Source: a virus. From it: a DNA stretch of 46,751 nt. The stretch spans positions 1 through 46,751 of IMG/VR virus record IMGVR_UViG_3300046513_000276. One strand, written 5' to 3'. The notes below the pieces were generated by a model. That model was not told the DNA's origin and did not search any database. It saw only the letters and a program-made list of their open reading frames with translations. The number at the start of each line of letters is the position of its first letter. The first letter of the stretch is position 1. Shown here piece after piece: positions 5,709-13,957 of the stretch. Made by a program: the position numbers and the translations under genes.

Positions 5709-7060
5709 GCAACGATATCAAACTGCCGCCGCACAGCATTGAGGCGGAGCAAGGCGTTATCGGCGCCTTGCTCCGCGACAATGATGCGGTCGATCGCATC
5801 GGCGACCTGCGCGCCGAGCATTTCTACCTGGGCGACCACGTCACGATCTTCCGCGAGCTGATGCGCCACCTGGCCGGCGGCCGCAGCTGCGATGTCATCT
5901 CGCTGCACGACGCACTGGGCGCCAAGATCGCTGAAGGGCTGCCGTACCTGAGCTCGATGGCGCAGGGGGCCCCGTCCTCGGCCTACATTGGGCGCCATGC
6001 GGCGATCGTGCGCGACAAGGCCATCAAGCGCGGGCTGATCCGTTTCGGCCGCGAGGTCGCGGAAGCGGCGGCTGGGTCGCCAGAGGAATCTGCCGCGCTG
6101 GTCGACCAGGCCTCGTCCGCCCTGGAAAAACTGGCCCAGGCGCGCATGCGCATCGAGCCGGCCCTGGCCGCCGACGAGCTGACCGCGCACGTCGAGGAGA
6201 TCGAGCGACGCATGAACGGCACCGTCAACGCGATCTCCACCGGGTTCCCGGCCGTCGATGACAAGCTCAACGGCGGGATCCGCCGCGGCGAGCTGATCGT
6301 GCTGGCCGCGCGCCCGAAGATGGGCAAGACGGCGTTCGCGCTGAACGTCGCCTGCAACGTGGCCGTCGACCACTCGGTGCTGGTCCTCTCGCTGGAGATG
6401 CCGAAGTCGCAGCTGCACGATCGCAACCTCGCGACCCAGGGGCATATCCCCCTCGAGCACCTCTTGAAGCCTGCAATGATGACGGACCAGGACTGGGCCG
6501 GCCTGACCCACGCCACGATCAAGATCGCCGCAATGAAGCTGCACCAGGACGACCAGGGCGGCCTGCGCCTCATCGATGTGCGCATGAAGGCAAAGGGCGT
6601 GAAGCGGAAGCACGGCCTGGACCTGATCGTGGTCGACTACCTGCAGCTGATGGACGGCGACGGCGACAACCGCAACGCGCAGATCGAGGGCATCACGCGC
6701 GGCCTGAAGGCGCTGGCCAAGGAGCTGGCCTGCGGGATCGTCCTGCTGTCGCAGTTGAATCGCAAGCTCGAGGAGCGCCCGAACAAGCGCCCGATGCCGG
6801 CGGACCTGCGCGACTCGGGCGCGATCGAGCAGGATGCGGATGCCGTGGTCTTCCTGTATCGCGACGAGGTCTACAACCCGGACACTCCGGACGTCGGTGT
6901 CTGCGAGGTCGACGTGGCGCTGTGCCGCCAGGGCAAGCCGGGGCGGGCCGCGCTGGCCTACATCGGCGAGCAGGTGCGGTTCGAGAACCTGGCGCGCGGC
7001 TGGCAGCCGGCCAAGCCCGCCGAGCGCCGCGGCAACCGCGGACTGGCGGCGCACCTATGA
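5705..7060 (+). CDS. dnaB: Replicative DNA helicase, DnaB family
   Basis: At 451 residues this is close to the full length of bacterial DnaB. The N-terminal domain begins LPPHSIEAEQGVIGALL. The RecA-like ATPase has Walker A ARPKMGKTA (about 202-210), Walker B LIVVDYLQLM (about 307-316) and the later LSQLNRKLEERPNKRP and LRDSGAIEQDAD motifs. It unwinds DNA at the replication fork as a hexamer. Overlap with the upstream initiator gene suggests matched loader and helicase. The stop overlaps the next ATG. Confidence 0.93.
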   Translation: MSNDIKLPPHSIEAEQGVIGALLRDNDAVDRIGDLRAEHFYLGDHVTIFRELMRHLAGGRSCDVISLHDALGAKIAEGLPYLSSMAQGAPSSAYIGRHAAIVRDKAIKRGLIRFGREVAEAAAGSPEESAALVDQASSALEKLAQARMRIEPALAADELTAHVEEIERRMNGTVNAISTGFPAVDDKLNGGIRRGELIVLAARPKMGKTAFALNVACNVAVDHSVLVLSLEMPKSQLHDRNLATQGHIPLEHLLKPAMMTDQDWAGLTHATIKIAAMKLHQDDQGGLRLIDVRMKAKGVKRKHGLDLIVVDYLQLMDGDGDNRNAQIEGITRGLKALAKELACGIVLLSQLNRKLEERPNKRPMPADLRDSGAIEQDADAVVFLYRDEVYNPDTPDVGVCEVDVALCRQGKPGRAALAYIGEQVRFENLARGWQPAKPAERRGNRGLAAHL

Positions 7061-8112
7061 GCGCAACCATTTTCAAGAAGGGCGGCGTTTACCACTTCCG
7101 ATTCCAGGTGGCGGGCAAGCGCGTGCAGCGTAGCACCGGCTTGGCCAACAAGAAGGCCGCCGAAGAGATCGCCAGGCGCGAGCACGATGCCGCGGTGGTG
7201 CGCGCCAACGGCGGCCAGCCGGTACCGACGCTCGACCAGCTGGCCGAGGCCTGGATCGTCGTGCACCGGCCGGTGGCCAGCAGCGCGCACATCCGCAGCG
7301 TCGAGGCGTTCCGCCGGCTGCACATGTACAAGCTGGGCATCAAGCCGATCGGCGACATCACGACCGAGGACGTCGAGCTGGCGCGCATCGAGCACCTGGC
7401 CACGCGCAAGCCGGCCAGCGCGAACCACTGGCTGCGGATCCTGAAGCTGCTGACGATGTGGGCGGTCAAGCGGGACATCCTGCCCGCATCGCCGTGGAAG
7501 GTGAAGATGCTCAAGGTCCAGAAGCGGCCGCGCGCGGTGCTGCCGCTGGACGTCGCCAAGGCCTGGTTCGATGCGGTCGACGAGGCCACCGCGCGCGCGC
7601 CGGCGATCGGCACTGCTGTGCGCCTGATGTTCGGCCTGGGCCTGCGCGAGAGCGAATCGATGACGGCCCGCTGGGAATGGATCGATTGGCAGCGGTCGAC
7701 CTACACGCCCGGGATCACGAAGGGCAGGGAAGCGGATCCGGTACCGATGGCGGACTGGCTGCGCGCGCACCTCGAGCCGCTGCGCCAGGCGGAGGGGCTG
7801 ATCGTGGCCAAGCTGAACGGCCAGGCCTTCGCCCCAGGGTTCGCGCGCCAGGCCATGCGCCAGGCGAACAGGACCTGCTCGACCAAGGGCATCACGCCGC
7901 ACCGGCTGCGCGGCACGTTCGCGACGCTGCTGTCGGAGGCCGGCGCGCCGATCCAGGACATCCAGCGAATCATGCGCCACAAGAACCACAGCACGACGAT
8001 GGGCTACCTGGAGACGAACCTGGGCCGGGCGGCGCGCGCGCAGAACGCGATCGGGGAAAAGGCGGGATTCGGTGGCGCGAAAGTGGCGCGCACCGACGAA
8101 CGCGGCCCGTAA
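7057..8112 (+). CDS. Second tyrosine recombinase (Xer/integrase type)
   Basis: The protein has 352 residues. A core-binding SAM-like domain lies at about 57-150 and a catalytic domain at about 160-325. Arg197 (GLGLRESE), Lys222, His282-Arg285 (PHRLRGTF), His308 and Tyr317 (MGYLE) are all present, so it should be active. It sits in the replication operon (ATGA overlap with dnaB), on the opposite strand and far from attP. It is distinct from the integrase next to attP. It may resolve replication multimers, catalyse a second integration specificity, or be inherited from another element. GC matches the phage core. Confidence 0.9.
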   Translation: MSATIFKKGGVYHFRFQVAGKRVQRSTGLANKKAAEEIARREHDAAVVRANGGQPVPTLDQLAEAWIVVHRPVASSAHIRSVEAFRRLHMYKLGIKPIGDITTEDVELARIEHLATRKPASANHWLRILKLLTMWAVKRDILPASPWKVKMLKVQKRPRAVLPLDVAKAWFDAVDEATARAPAIGTAVRLMFGLGLRESESMTARWEWIDWQRSTYTPGITKGREADPVPMADWLRAHLEPLRQAEGLIVAKLNGQAFAPGFARQAMRQANRTCSTKGITPHRLRGTFATLLSEAGAPIQDIQRIMRHKNHSTTMGYLETNLGRAARAQNAIGEKAGFGGAKVARTDERGP

Positions 8113-8217
8113 ATCCAGGCGATGCAAATGATTAATGATCATCGGATATAGACCCAGTCAAGGCCCGATGAGCCGGCAAGCCGCGCGCCGACATGCGAGG
8201 CGAACAGGAGCAACTGA

Positions 8218-8628
8218 ATGGATCATTTTGGAATCGGAGCTGGCTTGGTGGGCGCTTCGCACATCTACTTCCAGTCCGGGCGGCGTACTGGCCGCACCAC
8301 CTCGCTGGTCGAGAGCCTGAAGGACGGGGACCGAGTCGTCTGCGCGGGGCGGCGCGAGGCGATGCACCTGGATATTTTGTGCCGCGAACGCGGCTTGAAG
8401 GTGGAATGCATCGTCATCGATCCTTCGCGGCCACGCGAGATCTTTCAGCGCTCGACATCCGAAGGGCGCACGTTGTTCGATCACAGCTGGGTCGAGCAGT
8501 ATTACCTGAACGCTATCGAGCGATGCGGGAAGGAGCTTGACCACTTCCAGAGGGAGTCGTCTGGCTTTGGCACTGCCCACTTCGAGACGCGCCGGCGCGC
8601 CGAAGAGATAGCGAAGTGGCGAGTCTGA
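8218..8628 (+). CDS. Hypothetical protein with P-loop-like motif, 136 aa
   Basis: ATG 8218 has a CAGGAG site. Residues 21-28 (GRRTGRTT) resemble a degenerate Walker A followed by a helix (SLVESL) and a strand (RVVCAG). This pattern is seen in small phage NTPase-like proteins, but no Walker B is obvious. It overlaps the next gene by TGATG. Function is unknown. Confidence 0.6.
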   Translation: MDHFGIGAGLVGASHIYFQSGRRTGRTTSLVESLKDGDRVVCAGRREAMHLDILCRERGLKVECIVIDPSRPREIFQRSTSEGRTLFDHSWVEQYYLNAIERCGKELDHFQRESSGFGTAHFETRRRAEEIAKWRV

Positions 8629-8921
8629 TGCGCTGCTCGAATCCCGACCACATTTGCGGTCTATGCGACGAGTTCGATGTCGATCAGGCCGCACCCGAGT
8701 GCGCCGAGAAAGGCATGGGCCTGTGCTTGGTGGCAGAGCAGGGCAAGCCGTTCGTACACGTCAGCTGGGACAGCCGCCCGTGCGTGTCGTTCCGCTTAGA
8801 GCGAGTGAATCTGGCGAAGCGCAGGCAGGAAGTAGAGTTGCAGCGCAGACAATTACCAACTCAAGCACAAGAGGCTGGACAGTTAAGCTGTAACCTTAAG
8901 ACCTATTTTTTTGCAACTTAG
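8628..8921 (+). CDS. Small cysteine-rich phage protein, 97 aa
   Basis: The start at ATG 8628 overlaps the previous stop. The first half has several cysteines (MRCSNPDHICGLCDEF, PECAEKG, GLCLV), suggesting metal binding as in small phage zinc proteins. The tail after about residue 75 runs into AT-rich sequence at the edge of the next, opposite-strand gene and may be non-native. The stop overlaps the 3' end of the HEPN-like gene by about 26 bases (convergent). Confidence 0.5.
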   Translation: MRCSNPDHICGLCDEFDVDQAAPECAEKGMGLCLVAEQGKPFVHVSWDSRPCVSFRLERVNLAKRRQEVELQRRQLPTQAQEAGQLSCNLKTYFFAT

Positions 8922-9684
8922 CGTAATTTGCAATTCCCTTTTCGATTTGCTTGTGAAAGTGATCTGCCTGTTGCGCATCTCGGAATTTAAACAGAACGCC
9001 ATTGGCTCCATCAAACGTAAGAGTTGGAAAATCAAAATTGGCGTCATTCTCTGAAATGAAGCCGTAATAAGGAAACGAAAATAATGGCTGCATCGGTTTT
9101 ACTACAACACATTGAACTGTCCCTGGAGTAGATAGAAACTCTGCTTTGCTTTTTCCGTCTACGATATGGTTTTCTTGGCAGATGCGACGATCCTTTTCCT
9201 CAACGCTCTTTTCATAGGTCCGCTTAACACGTTTGCCATCTCGAACTTGCAACGCGTACTTCTCTAACATGCTAACGGAGAAGTCGAGTTCAGCAAGCAC
9301 TTTACGCACTTCTATGACAACAGACGATGGTCCAGAATTGATATCGATGTAGCGGAACTGATAAGCGTGTCCAAGATACTTTATAAAGCTTTCGCTTAAA
9401 TACGAGACATCTAAGCCAGACGCTTTTATAACGTCGAGGAAATCTTTCCTATCTAGATGAACGGGTGAAATTTTTCCCTTTGTCGCAAGCACAGCTTTCA
9501 AATACTTCTCAATGGAAGTAGAGGCCATTATCAGTCCCTGAAAAGGGCAATCAGTCAGCAAAAGCACGCGTGCCGCTATATAGTCGCCAAACGCTAAAGA
9601 TAGGAAGTGTCCTCCAATGACGTGCGCATCGTCCATTGAAATCGTCTTTAGAAAATCAGCGGCTGTTTTATTCTTGTTGGCCAT
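8896..9684 (-). CDS. HEPN-like domain protein (accessory gene)
   Basis: The 262-residue protein is on the strand opposite to its neighbours, in a clearly AT-richer island. Residues about 30-130 look like a HEPN helical domain, with DYIAARVLLLTDCPFQG and ASTSIEKYLKAVL (about 54-66). No canonical HEPN RNase motif (R-x4-6-H) is seen inside that domain. The C-terminal half is beta-rich and unrecognised. ATG 9684 follows AGGTGAG. Isolation, strand and base composition mark it as a lysogenic-conversion (moron) gene, possibly defence-related. HEPN assignment is moderate. Confidence 0.6.
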   Translation of the reverse strand: MANKNKTAADFLKTISMDDAHVIGGHFLSLAFGDYIAARVLLLTDCPFQGLIMASTSIEKYLKAVLATKGKISPVHLDRKDFLDVIKASGLDVSYLSESFIKYLGHAYQFRYIDINSGPSSVVIEVRKVLAELDFSVSMLEKYALQVRDGKRVKRTYEKSVEEKDRRICQENHIVDGKSKAEFLSTPGTVQCVVVKPMQPLFSFPYYGFISENDANFDFPTLTFDGANGVLFKFRDAQQADHFHKQIEKGIANYAKLQKNRS

Positions 9685-9894
9685 GTAATCTCACCTAATA
9701 AAATTAATTGAATCGAATGCACGTGGATTTAACATTCTTGGAAGCCAATATGTTGACGCAACTTAACTATGGCCGCGCTAGCAGTATATGAAGCTGTTGT
9801 GCCACAAGCAACCAAGATGAGAAATGTGAGATGACGCTTGGAAATTTCTTGGTAGCATATGATACGCTGGGAGGGTCGTCCTTAGGAGAAAGTC

Positions 9895-10323
9895 ATGAAC
9901 ACCATCGCGATGCCCGGCATTTTTACTGCACCGAACCTGCGCCGCGTTCGTCGCGAGGAGGTTGCAAAACCTGCATTTGACAAGCCTGATCCGTACGTCC
10001 TGCTGCTGGCGTGCTGGGTCGATTACATGCGCACCGACGACCGCGACCTGGGCGCGGGCGGTATGAAGCTGGTCGGCGACGCTGAGCCCGACATCAGCGT
10101 GCACGAGGCCCAACGCGCCGCCGACCTGAAGGTGGGCGAGGCCGTCAACGCCATGGTCGACAGCCTGCAGCAGCTGCACCGCTGGGCCATCTGCAAGAGC
10201 CAGGGCATCGCCACCGCATGGCGGTTCCCGAACGCGGAATTCGGCGCAACGCTGCAGTCCGCACGTGACGATCTTGAACAAAAGTTGCGCAAACACATTG
10301 CAACTCGGCTTTATTTTTTGTAG
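9895..10323 (+). CDS. Putative late-gene regulator (Q-like position), 142 aa
   Basis: ATG 9895 follows TTAGGAGA. The protein contains DPYVLLLACWVDYMRTDDRD and LHRWAICKSQGIATAWRFPN, a pattern I associate with conserved hypothetical proteins of betaproteobacterial phages. It lies between the replication module and the late genes, and is followed by a terminator and a long structured leader with a second terminator. That is the arrangement of lambda Q, pR' and tR'. The antiterminator role is inference from position; no zinc finger or known Q motif is visible. Confidence 0.55.
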   Translation: MNTIAMPGIFTAPNLRRVRREEVAKPAFDKPDPYVLLLACWVDYMRTDDRDLGAGGMKLVGDAEPDISVHEAQRAADLKVGEAVNAMVDSLQQLHRWAICKSQGIATAWRFPNAEFGATLQSARDDLEQKLRKHIATRLYFL

Positions 10324-10360
10324 ACTGCGAGCACTGGGCGATTTCGTTCGTCCAAAGAAA

Positions 10361-10390
10361 AGCTCGAACCGTTAAACGTTCGGGCTTTTT
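10361..10390 (+). terminator. Terminator after the Q-position gene
   Basis: AGCTCGAAC (10361-10369), loop, GTTCGGGCT (10378-10386), then a short T run to 10390. One G-T pair is in the stem. It closes the early rightward transcription unit. Confidence 0.8.
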
Positions 10391-10754
10391 GCGTTTACGG
10401 CCCACTTGGCAGATAGCCCTGGGGCTCGTGCAGCCCGCCTCGATCGAGAGCGGGCATCCTTCCAGTCAGAATAAGCCCTGGCATCGGCCAGAACAGACGA
10501 GCGCCGCCCTTGCGCGCCACGTCGCCGGACGCTGTAACCGGCCGCCACTCTCACGTTACGAGAGACCACACCGCTGTTGACTGCGCGCAGCCGTGCCATC
10601 CCTGCAAGGCACCCGGTTTTGCGAGAGAACCAGGGTGTCGCGATGGTTGGTAGTCATCAGCGGTGTGGTGAAATGCGGTTCGTAGTCCGCCTTAGGCGTT
10701 GCCGGGTGCAGCACCGGCCACCACAAAGAGTCTCCTCCAGTTGATCTGGACTTC
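10391..10754 (+). ncRNA. Structured non-coding late leader
   Basis: No convincing gene lies here, but the stretch is rich in inverted repeats. The largest is an 18-bp pair, 10565-10582 with 10652-10669, with a single mismatch. Inside it is a hairpin at 10610-10637 (CACCCGGTT with AACC-A-GGGTG). Upstream are hairpins at about 10423-10437 (GGGCT/AGCCC), 10434-10455 (GCCCGCCTCG with CGAG-A-GCGGGC) and 10548-10564 (CTCTC/GAGAG). Terminators flank both sides. It may be the untranslated leader of the late operon (6S RNA-like) or a stable small RNA. The promoter is not clear. Confidence 0.5.
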
Positions 10755-10790
10755 GCCGCCTGGCGCAGCAATGCGCCGGCGGCATTTTTT
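10755..10790 (+). terminator. Strong terminator ahead of late genes (tR'-like)
   Basis: GCCGC-CT-GGCGCA (10755-10767), loop GCAA, TGCGCC-G-GCGGC (10772-10783), then A and six Ts. The late genes begin 17 bases further on, so late transcription would need to read through this site. That fits a Q-type antitermination switch. Confidence 0.8.
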
Positions 10791-10806
10791 ATTCATGAGG
10801 TGTGCG

Positions 10807-11013
10807 ATGCGCGTCCGGCCGATGATGAGGGTCGAGGTGGATGGTCAGGTCGTGCGCCGCCCTGGTGAGCTCGACGTGCTGCAGCGCGACCCCGACGGCA
10901 AACCGACCATCGCGCACATGCGCCCGCAGCTTCAGCCTGGAGAAATTCTGGTCGAGCGCGCGGGCCAGTTGCCTAGCATCGTTATGGAGGTGACATGCCC
11001 GACGCCCACCTGA
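10807..11013 (+). CDS. Hypothetical protein, 68 aa
   Basis: This is the first ORF after the late leader terminator, starting at ATG 10807 or 10822. The protein (MMRVEVDGQVVRRPGELDVL...) is soluble and short and ends inside the next gene, whose GGAGGT site lies in its 3' end. No family is recognised. Late-operon position only. Confidence 0.5.
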   Translation: MRVRPMMRVEVDGQVVRRPGELDVLQRDPDGKPTIAHMRPQLQPGEILVERAGQLPSIVMEVTCPTPT

Positions 11014-11219
11014 TCTACCGCGACCAGATGGTGCGCGCAGTGCTTGGCACCCGCCCGGCCGTGCTAGCCACGGAGGCGGACACCGCAGCACTCGCTCGTT
11101 TCGCCCAGCGCCTGGCCGATGCTGAGGAAGCCATCCAGCTGCTGTGTGCAAATGGCTATGGCATCCCGTCCCAATCGCTTCCTGACCTGGTGCGTGCGGC
11201 GCTGGGGATTGAGCCGTGA
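10995..11219 (+). CDS. Hypothetical protein, 74 aa
   Basis: ATG 10995 is preceded by a GGAGGT ribosome site and overlaps the previous gene by 19 bases. The protein is mostly helical (DTAALARFAQRLADAEEAIQ). No family is recognised. It lies at the head of the late operon. Confidence 0.55.
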   Translation: MPDAHLIYRDQMVRAVLGTRPAVLATEADTAALARFAQRLADAEEAIQLLCANGYGIPSQSLPDLVRAALGIEP

Positions 11220-11303
11220 GCGCGATGCCAGCACGAGAAACCCTTTGAACCCTGAGCCGCCGGCGTTTCGCCACGCGGCTCGCCGAACAATGAAAGGCTG
11301 CCA

Positions 11304-11729
11304 ATGCCGACTGCAGCAATGAGCAAGTTCAACGATTTCGCCGAGCAGCTACTCCGCGGCGCGCACAATTTTGGCGCGCACACGTTCAAGGCCGTTCTGA
11401 CCAACACCGCGCCGTCGGCGTCGAACGCCGTGCTGGCCGACATCGCCCAGGTGGCCGCGACCGGCGGCTACGCGGCTGGTGGCTACACGCTCGACAGCGT
11501 GGTCCTGACCGAAACCGCAGGCACGGCAAAGGTGGTCATTGCCGACGAGGTAATCATTGCCACCGGCGGCAGTATTGGCCCGTTCCGCTACGTGGTGATC
11601 TGCAACGCCACCACGGCTGGCGGACCGCTCGTCAACTGGTACGACTACGGCAGCTCGATCACCCTGGCTGACGGCGAATCGTTCACCCTCGACTTCGACG
11701 GCGCGGCCGGCGTCTTCACCCTGGCTTGA
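11304..11729 (+). CDS. Putative virion-associated beta-rich protein, 141 aa
   Basis: The N terminus (KFNDFAEQLLRGAHNFGAHTFKAVLTNTAP) followed by glycine- and threonine-rich beta strands is a pattern I associate with conserved structural or decoration-type proteins of siphoviruses and myoviruses. It starts at ATG 11304 with AAAGG upstream; ATG 11319 is an alternative. It heads a block of four such genes (to 13950) that precedes the terminase. Function is not established. Confidence 0.55.
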   Translation: MPTAAMSKFNDFAEQLLRGAHNFGAHTFKAVLTNTAPSASNAVLADIAQVAATGGYAAGGYTLDSVVLTETAGTAKVVIADEVIIATGGSIGPFRYVVICNATTAGGPLVNWYDYGSSITLADGESFTLDFDGAAGVFTLA

Positions 11730-11736
11730 TGATCAC

Positions 11737-12036
11737 ATGGCATACGCAGACATTTTCAATGCAGCGAACGACCCGCTGTTCCAAGGCCGCTGCCTGGTAG
11801 CCATGTGGCGCGCCGCGCAAGACATCGCCGCCGAAGCTCCCGAGGCGCCGAGTCATCAACAGCGCGCCGACTGGGCCACGCGGGTGCTGCAGGACAAAGC
11901 GATCATCACGCCGCGGCAGCTGGCCATGCAGGTGCTGCGCAATATGACCATCGCGGCCAACCCGGGCGGATCGTCCGATGACGATATCCAGTTCCAGGTG
12001 AACTCGATCCTGCTGCCCCTGATTGCGATCGGATAA
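11737..12036 (+). CDS. Hypothetical late protein, 99 aa
   Basis: The gene follows the previous one by seven bases and precedes the next by three. The protein (MAYADIFNAANDPLFQGRCL...) is soluble and helical, with AIITPRQLAMQVLRNMTIAA. I recall similar small proteins next to this type of beta-rich gene in other phages but cannot name a function. Confidence 0.55.
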   Translation: MAYADIFNAANDPLFQGRCLVAMWRAAQDIAAEAPEAPSHQQRADWATRVLQDKAIITPRQLAMQVLRNMTIAANPGGSSDDDIQFQVNSILLPLIAIG

Positions 12037-12039
12037 TCC

Positions 12040-12555
12040 ATGTCCGACATCAAAACCAAATACCCGGCCACCAGCAGCATCGCTCTCGCGTTGACCCTGG
12101 CTGGCCTGGCGTCCGATTCCACACTGCTGGTGGGCCGGGCTTCGACGGCGATCGACAACACGACCACGCTGGACCTCGACCACCTGGTGAGCGGGGTCAT
12201 CACCAGCGGCACGTCTCCCACCACTAGTACCAGCATCGAGATCTGGGCCTGGGCGTCGTATAAGACGGTGGCCGGCGTGCCGACCTACCCGGACGGCATT
12301 ACCGGAGTCGATGCGGCCAAGACGCTCACCGCCAGCGGCGTGAAGTTCGGCGCGCTACGGTTGGTGGCCACGATCACCGTGGACAACACCAGCAACCGCG
12401 CCTATCCCTTCGCGCCGGTGTCCATCGCCTCCCTGTTCGGCTCGATGCCGAAGTTCTGGGGCCTGTTCGTGGTGCACAACACGGGGGTCGCGTTGAATGC
12501 GACCGCCGGCAACCACGACATCGAATACGAGCGCATCCAGGCGCAGACGGTATAA
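12040..12555 (+). CDS. Putative structural protein, beta-rich, 171 aa
   Basis: The protein is rich in Thr, Ser, Ala and short beta strands (TSTSIEIWAWASYKTVAGVP), with FGSMPKFWGLFVVHNTGVAL near the C terminus. These features resemble virion surface or fibre-associated proteins. It is translationally close to its neighbours (3-base gaps). Family and function are not recognised. Confidence 0.55.
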   Translation: MSDIKTKYPATSSIALALTLAGLASDSTLLVGRASTAIDNTTTLDLDHLVSGVITSGTSPTTSTSIEIWAWASYKTVAGVPTYPDGITGVDAAKTLTASGVKFGALRLVATITVDNTSNRAYPFAPVSIASLFGSMPKFWGLFVVHNTGVALNATAGNHDIEYERIQAQTV

Positions 12556-12558
12556 CGC

Positions 12559-13950
12559 ATGACTTCGCTGATCCTGCCTTCCCGCCTCACAAGGCAGCCG
12601 CAGCAATCGGCGCCGCTCGATCGAAATAATCCGCTGACGCAAGGTTTGTCGGTGGTGATCAACCCGGCATTTACCCCAGGGCCGACCGAGTTGGAAGTCG
12701 TCACTGGCCAGTTGCTCGTACCAACTGTCAGCGCCGGCGCACTGGCAAAGACGACCGGTACGAAAGGCATTCAGACCAATGTGGCGTCCGGCACGCAGGC
12801 GCGCTATACGCTGCCCTTCGGTCCCGGCATCGGCACCACGGGCGACTTCACGCTGGTCGCACTTGCGCGCGGCATCGCGACGGGGTTTAACTGCCTGGTC
12901 TATGTCGGAACATCGTTCGCCGGACTGGCAGCCAACGGTGGATCGTGGGTATTCTCCAATGGCCTGAACTTCGTTACTGGTGCGGCGGTCGACCCGAACA
13001 AGCTGCAACTGGTGATCGCCATGCGCCGAGGTGGTCAGCGCTATCTCTGGGTCGACGGCGTCATGGCCGCGCCAGTCGCAGATTCGAACATCAACCCGGC
13101 CAACATGGCCCTGTTGTCGCGCAACTCGGCCAGCGATGCGCCATGGGTTGGCCAAGTCGCGTTCTTCGCGGCGTACGGCCGCGGCCTTTCTGACGCGACT
13201 GTGGCGAGCATCACCGCCAACCCGTACCAGATATTCAAGGCACCGCAACGTAGCCTCTGGGCCGCCTCATCCGTGCCGGCCGGGAACACCTACTCCCTCT
13301 CGGTCGCGCAGGGCTCATACACTATCGCAGGCAGCCCGGCCGGCCTGCGCGTCACACGCAGGCTCGCTGCCAGCGTGGGCCTTTACACCCTGACCGGCAA
13401 TGCTGCCTCGCTCACCGTAGTACGGCGCATGCCGACATCGGCCGGAGCGTTCGCACTGGCCGGCTCAGCCCTGACGCTGCGCGCCGCACGTCGGATGGCG
13501 GCCGGACCTGCAGCGTTCTCTCTGTCGGCGGGCGCTGCTCAGATGACGTACACGCCGGCATCCGGGCAGATCGGAACAGTCTATGCGCTGGCGGCGGTTG
13601 CCGGTGCCTTCGGTCTAGCCGGCTCGGCAGTGACACTGAAGGCACATCGCCGCATGACTGCAGCACCTGAGCAGATCGTATTGTCCGGATCCCCGGCGGG
13701 GCTGAGCACGCGGCGGCGCTTGGTCACGGGTGTGGGCGAATTGGCAGTCCAGGGCTCGGCCATCGTGATGCGCGCGGCGCGCCGCGCTCCCGCACAAACG
13801 GGAATGTTCAACCTGGTCGGTACCGCCGTCCAGCTGCAGTACATCGCCGGCATCCCTGGCCAGGACCAAGCGGGCCCGATCCACCCGAATCCAGCGAGAA
13901 CTTACGTCGCACGCTCGCGAGTCCGCGAGTACGTCGTATCTAGATATTAA
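12559..13950 (+). CDS. LamG-like domain protein with 22-residue tandem repeats
   Basis: The protein has 463 residues. Residues about 60-230 look like a concanavalin/LamG jelly roll (GDFTLVALARGIATGFNCLV, YLWVDGVMAAP, VGQVAFFAAYGRGLSDATVA). From about residue 250 to 430 there are about eight degenerate 22-residue repeats of the form GxFxLxGxAxxLxxxRRMxxxx. The C terminus is a short basic tail (ARSRVREYVVSRY). The architecture suggests a carbohydrate-binding virion decoration or fibre protein with a beta-repeat stalk. Its place upstream of the terminase, away from the tail genes, is unusual. Confidence 0.7.
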   Translation: MTSLILPSRLTRQPQQSAPLDRNNPLTQGLSVVINPAFTPGPTELEVVTGQLLVPTVSAGALAKTTGTKGIQTNVASGTQARYTLPFGPGIGTTGDFTLVALARGIATGFNCLVYVGTSFAGLAANGGSWVFSNGLNFVTGAAVDPNKLQLVIAMRRGGQRYLWVDGVMAAPVADSNINPANMALLSRNSASDAPWVGQVAFFAAYGRGLSDATVASITANPYQIFKAPQRSLWAASSVPAGNTYSLSVAQGSYTIAGSPAGLRVTRRLAASVGLYTLTGNAASLTVVRRMPTSAGAFALAGSALTLRAARRMAAGPAAFSLSAGAAQMTYTPASGQIGTVYALAAVAGAFGLAGSAVTLKAHRRMTAAPEQIVLSGSPAGLSTRRRLVTGVGELAVQGSAIVMRAARRAPAQTGMFNLVGTAVQLQYIAGIPGQDQAGPIHPNPARTYVARSRVREYVVSRY

Positions 13951-13957
13951 GGCAACC

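Noticed and set aside
5684-7054. 456-codon minus-strand ORF opposite the helicase
   Set aside because: It is the complement of dnaB, lacks any family pattern, and its composition (Arg, Val, Leu, His) is what high-GC antisense frames give.
8135-8320. 61-codon plus-strand ORF after the second recombinase
   Set aside because: It overlaps the better-supported gene at 8218, lacks a ribosome site and shows no family pattern.
10372-10599. 75-codon Arg-rich minus-strand ORF in the late leader
   Set aside because: It covers several hairpins and a terminator, has no ribosome site and no family pattern.
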